Assembly (NCBI GenBank): GCA_963580455.1
Contig: OY756969.1
Coordinates: forward strand, 20,308,760 to 20,372,759
Reading direction: 5' to 3'
Length of the DNA stretch: 64,000 nt
DNA from: Euonymus europaeus
Lineage: Eukaryota; Streptophyta; Magnoliopsida; Celastrales; Celastraceae
In this document: piece after piece, positions 63,391 to 64,000 of the stretch
Layout of the letters: each line of letters opens with the position of its first letter
How positions within the stretch are numbered: the stretch's first letter is position 1
Program-made: the position numbers and the translations under genes
Notes under the pieces: model-generated
Told to the model about the DNA's origin: nothing
Seen by the model: only the letters and a program-made list of their open reading frames with translations
The model's database searches: none

Positions 63391-64000
63391 TATATATATA
63401 TATATATATATATATATTCACTCTAAAGAAATACAAGAGACAAAAATCATAAAATCATGTCTCTTGGTTGGTAAAATTATAGCTTTCCATATAACCATGC
63501 ACGTAGGTTATTATTGTTGTTTTATTCACAAATAATAAACCTAATATTCTTGAATTACACTAGTCATTTCATTGTTAATCATGTGAAACATAAGCATATT
63601 AGGTTGGAAATTGCATATTTGATACTTGAGGGAATTCTTTAAAGGTAACACTAGTAGTATATATACATACATGTATCTGACCAATTAAGTTCATGCGTTT
63701 TGAAGATGCATGATACTTTTGACCTTAATTACCGAAATTAGAGGATACATGTATGTACATTAATCCTAATCCACTTAGTTTTCATCAATCCCCATGTGAA
63801 CATTTTTATTTATGTCATGTCAATATATATATATATATATATTGACAATATTTACATATAGGCGAGTGAGGCGGCCACCTTATTATAAGACCCATGATTC
63901 TAAGTTCATGCATACGCAAAAGATGAAGGCTCAAATCCAAGCTCACAAGTTTGGACATAATTCTCTATTAAAAACTTAGTTGACAATAGAAGATTTGTTC
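63391..64000. other. Intergenic DNA, no gene seen
   Basis: TA microsatellites at about 63391-63418 and 63821-63843. A stretch at 63862-63960 has tRNA-SINE-like spacing (GCGAGTGAGGCGGCC, then GGCTCAAATCC) but is too weak to call. Confidence 0.45.

Overview
The window is nuclear DNA of a flowering plant, most likely a eudicot. It is AT-rich, its genes have short GT-AG introns, and more than half of the recognisable sequence is transposable elements of typical plant families. I cannot name the species. Four protein genes look intact. Two are paralogous NADPH-dependent double-bond (2-alkenal) reductases on the minus strand (3688-6292 and 19500-22356), with identical five-exon structures. One is a BIR-type leucine-rich-repeat receptor pseudokinase on the minus strand (35123-37088). 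One is an exopolygalacturonase on the minus strand (60290-61624). A broken fragment of a cytokinin-receptor histidine kinase lies at 1480-2097.

Layout, left to right. 1-1130 is low-complexity DNA with telomere-like and AGAGGATTT-type words. The kinase pseudogene and reductase A follow. 6.4-12.3 kb is gene-free: an LTR-like stretch, a strong palindrome and an unfamiliar family of inverted GGCGTTGG-type repeats. 12.4-13.6 kb holds the remains of a PIF/Harbinger transposon (DDE nuclease plus Myb/SANT-like protein). 14.2-19.3 kb is a decayed Ty1/copia element with both LTRs, then reductase B. 23.36-30.19 kb is a Mutator-like element with about 165-185 bp terminal inverted repeats. Its broken gene encodes a MULE transposase, a SWIM zinc finger and an OTU cysteine-protease domain. 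That gene carries a tandem duplication of the transposase core and is split by a 1762-bp solo LTR with perfect 5-bp target duplications. 30.7-35.0 kb has a CACTA end and a copia remnant that itself holds a 5'-truncated LINE.

37.7-59.3 kb is a deep nest. Copia A is interrupted by copia B. The LTR of copia B holds a near-complete LINE with a perfect 20-bp target duplication. The copia B coding region is interrupted by a CACTA transposon. That CACTA contains a complete chromovirus (Reina-like, perfect 5-bp target duplication), and its first transposase exon is interrupted by a second chromovirus (Tekay/Del-like, with long LTRs). The second chromovirus has lost its primer-binding site and most of gag, and a 237-bp segment found at both of its damaged ends sits there instead. 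The exopolygalacturonase and several short repeats (a SINE-like and a MITE-like sequence, microsatellites) close the window.

The four intact genes do not form a pathway. The reductases detoxify or reduce alpha,beta-unsaturated carbonyls, the receptor pseudokinase belongs to an immune and growth co-receptor family, and the polygalacturonase acts on cell-wall pectin. The most unusual object is the OTU-bearing Mutator-like element, whose OTU domain has been cut between its catalytic Cys and His. All coordinates come from reading the sequence by eye; family names rest on remembered motifs, not on database searches.
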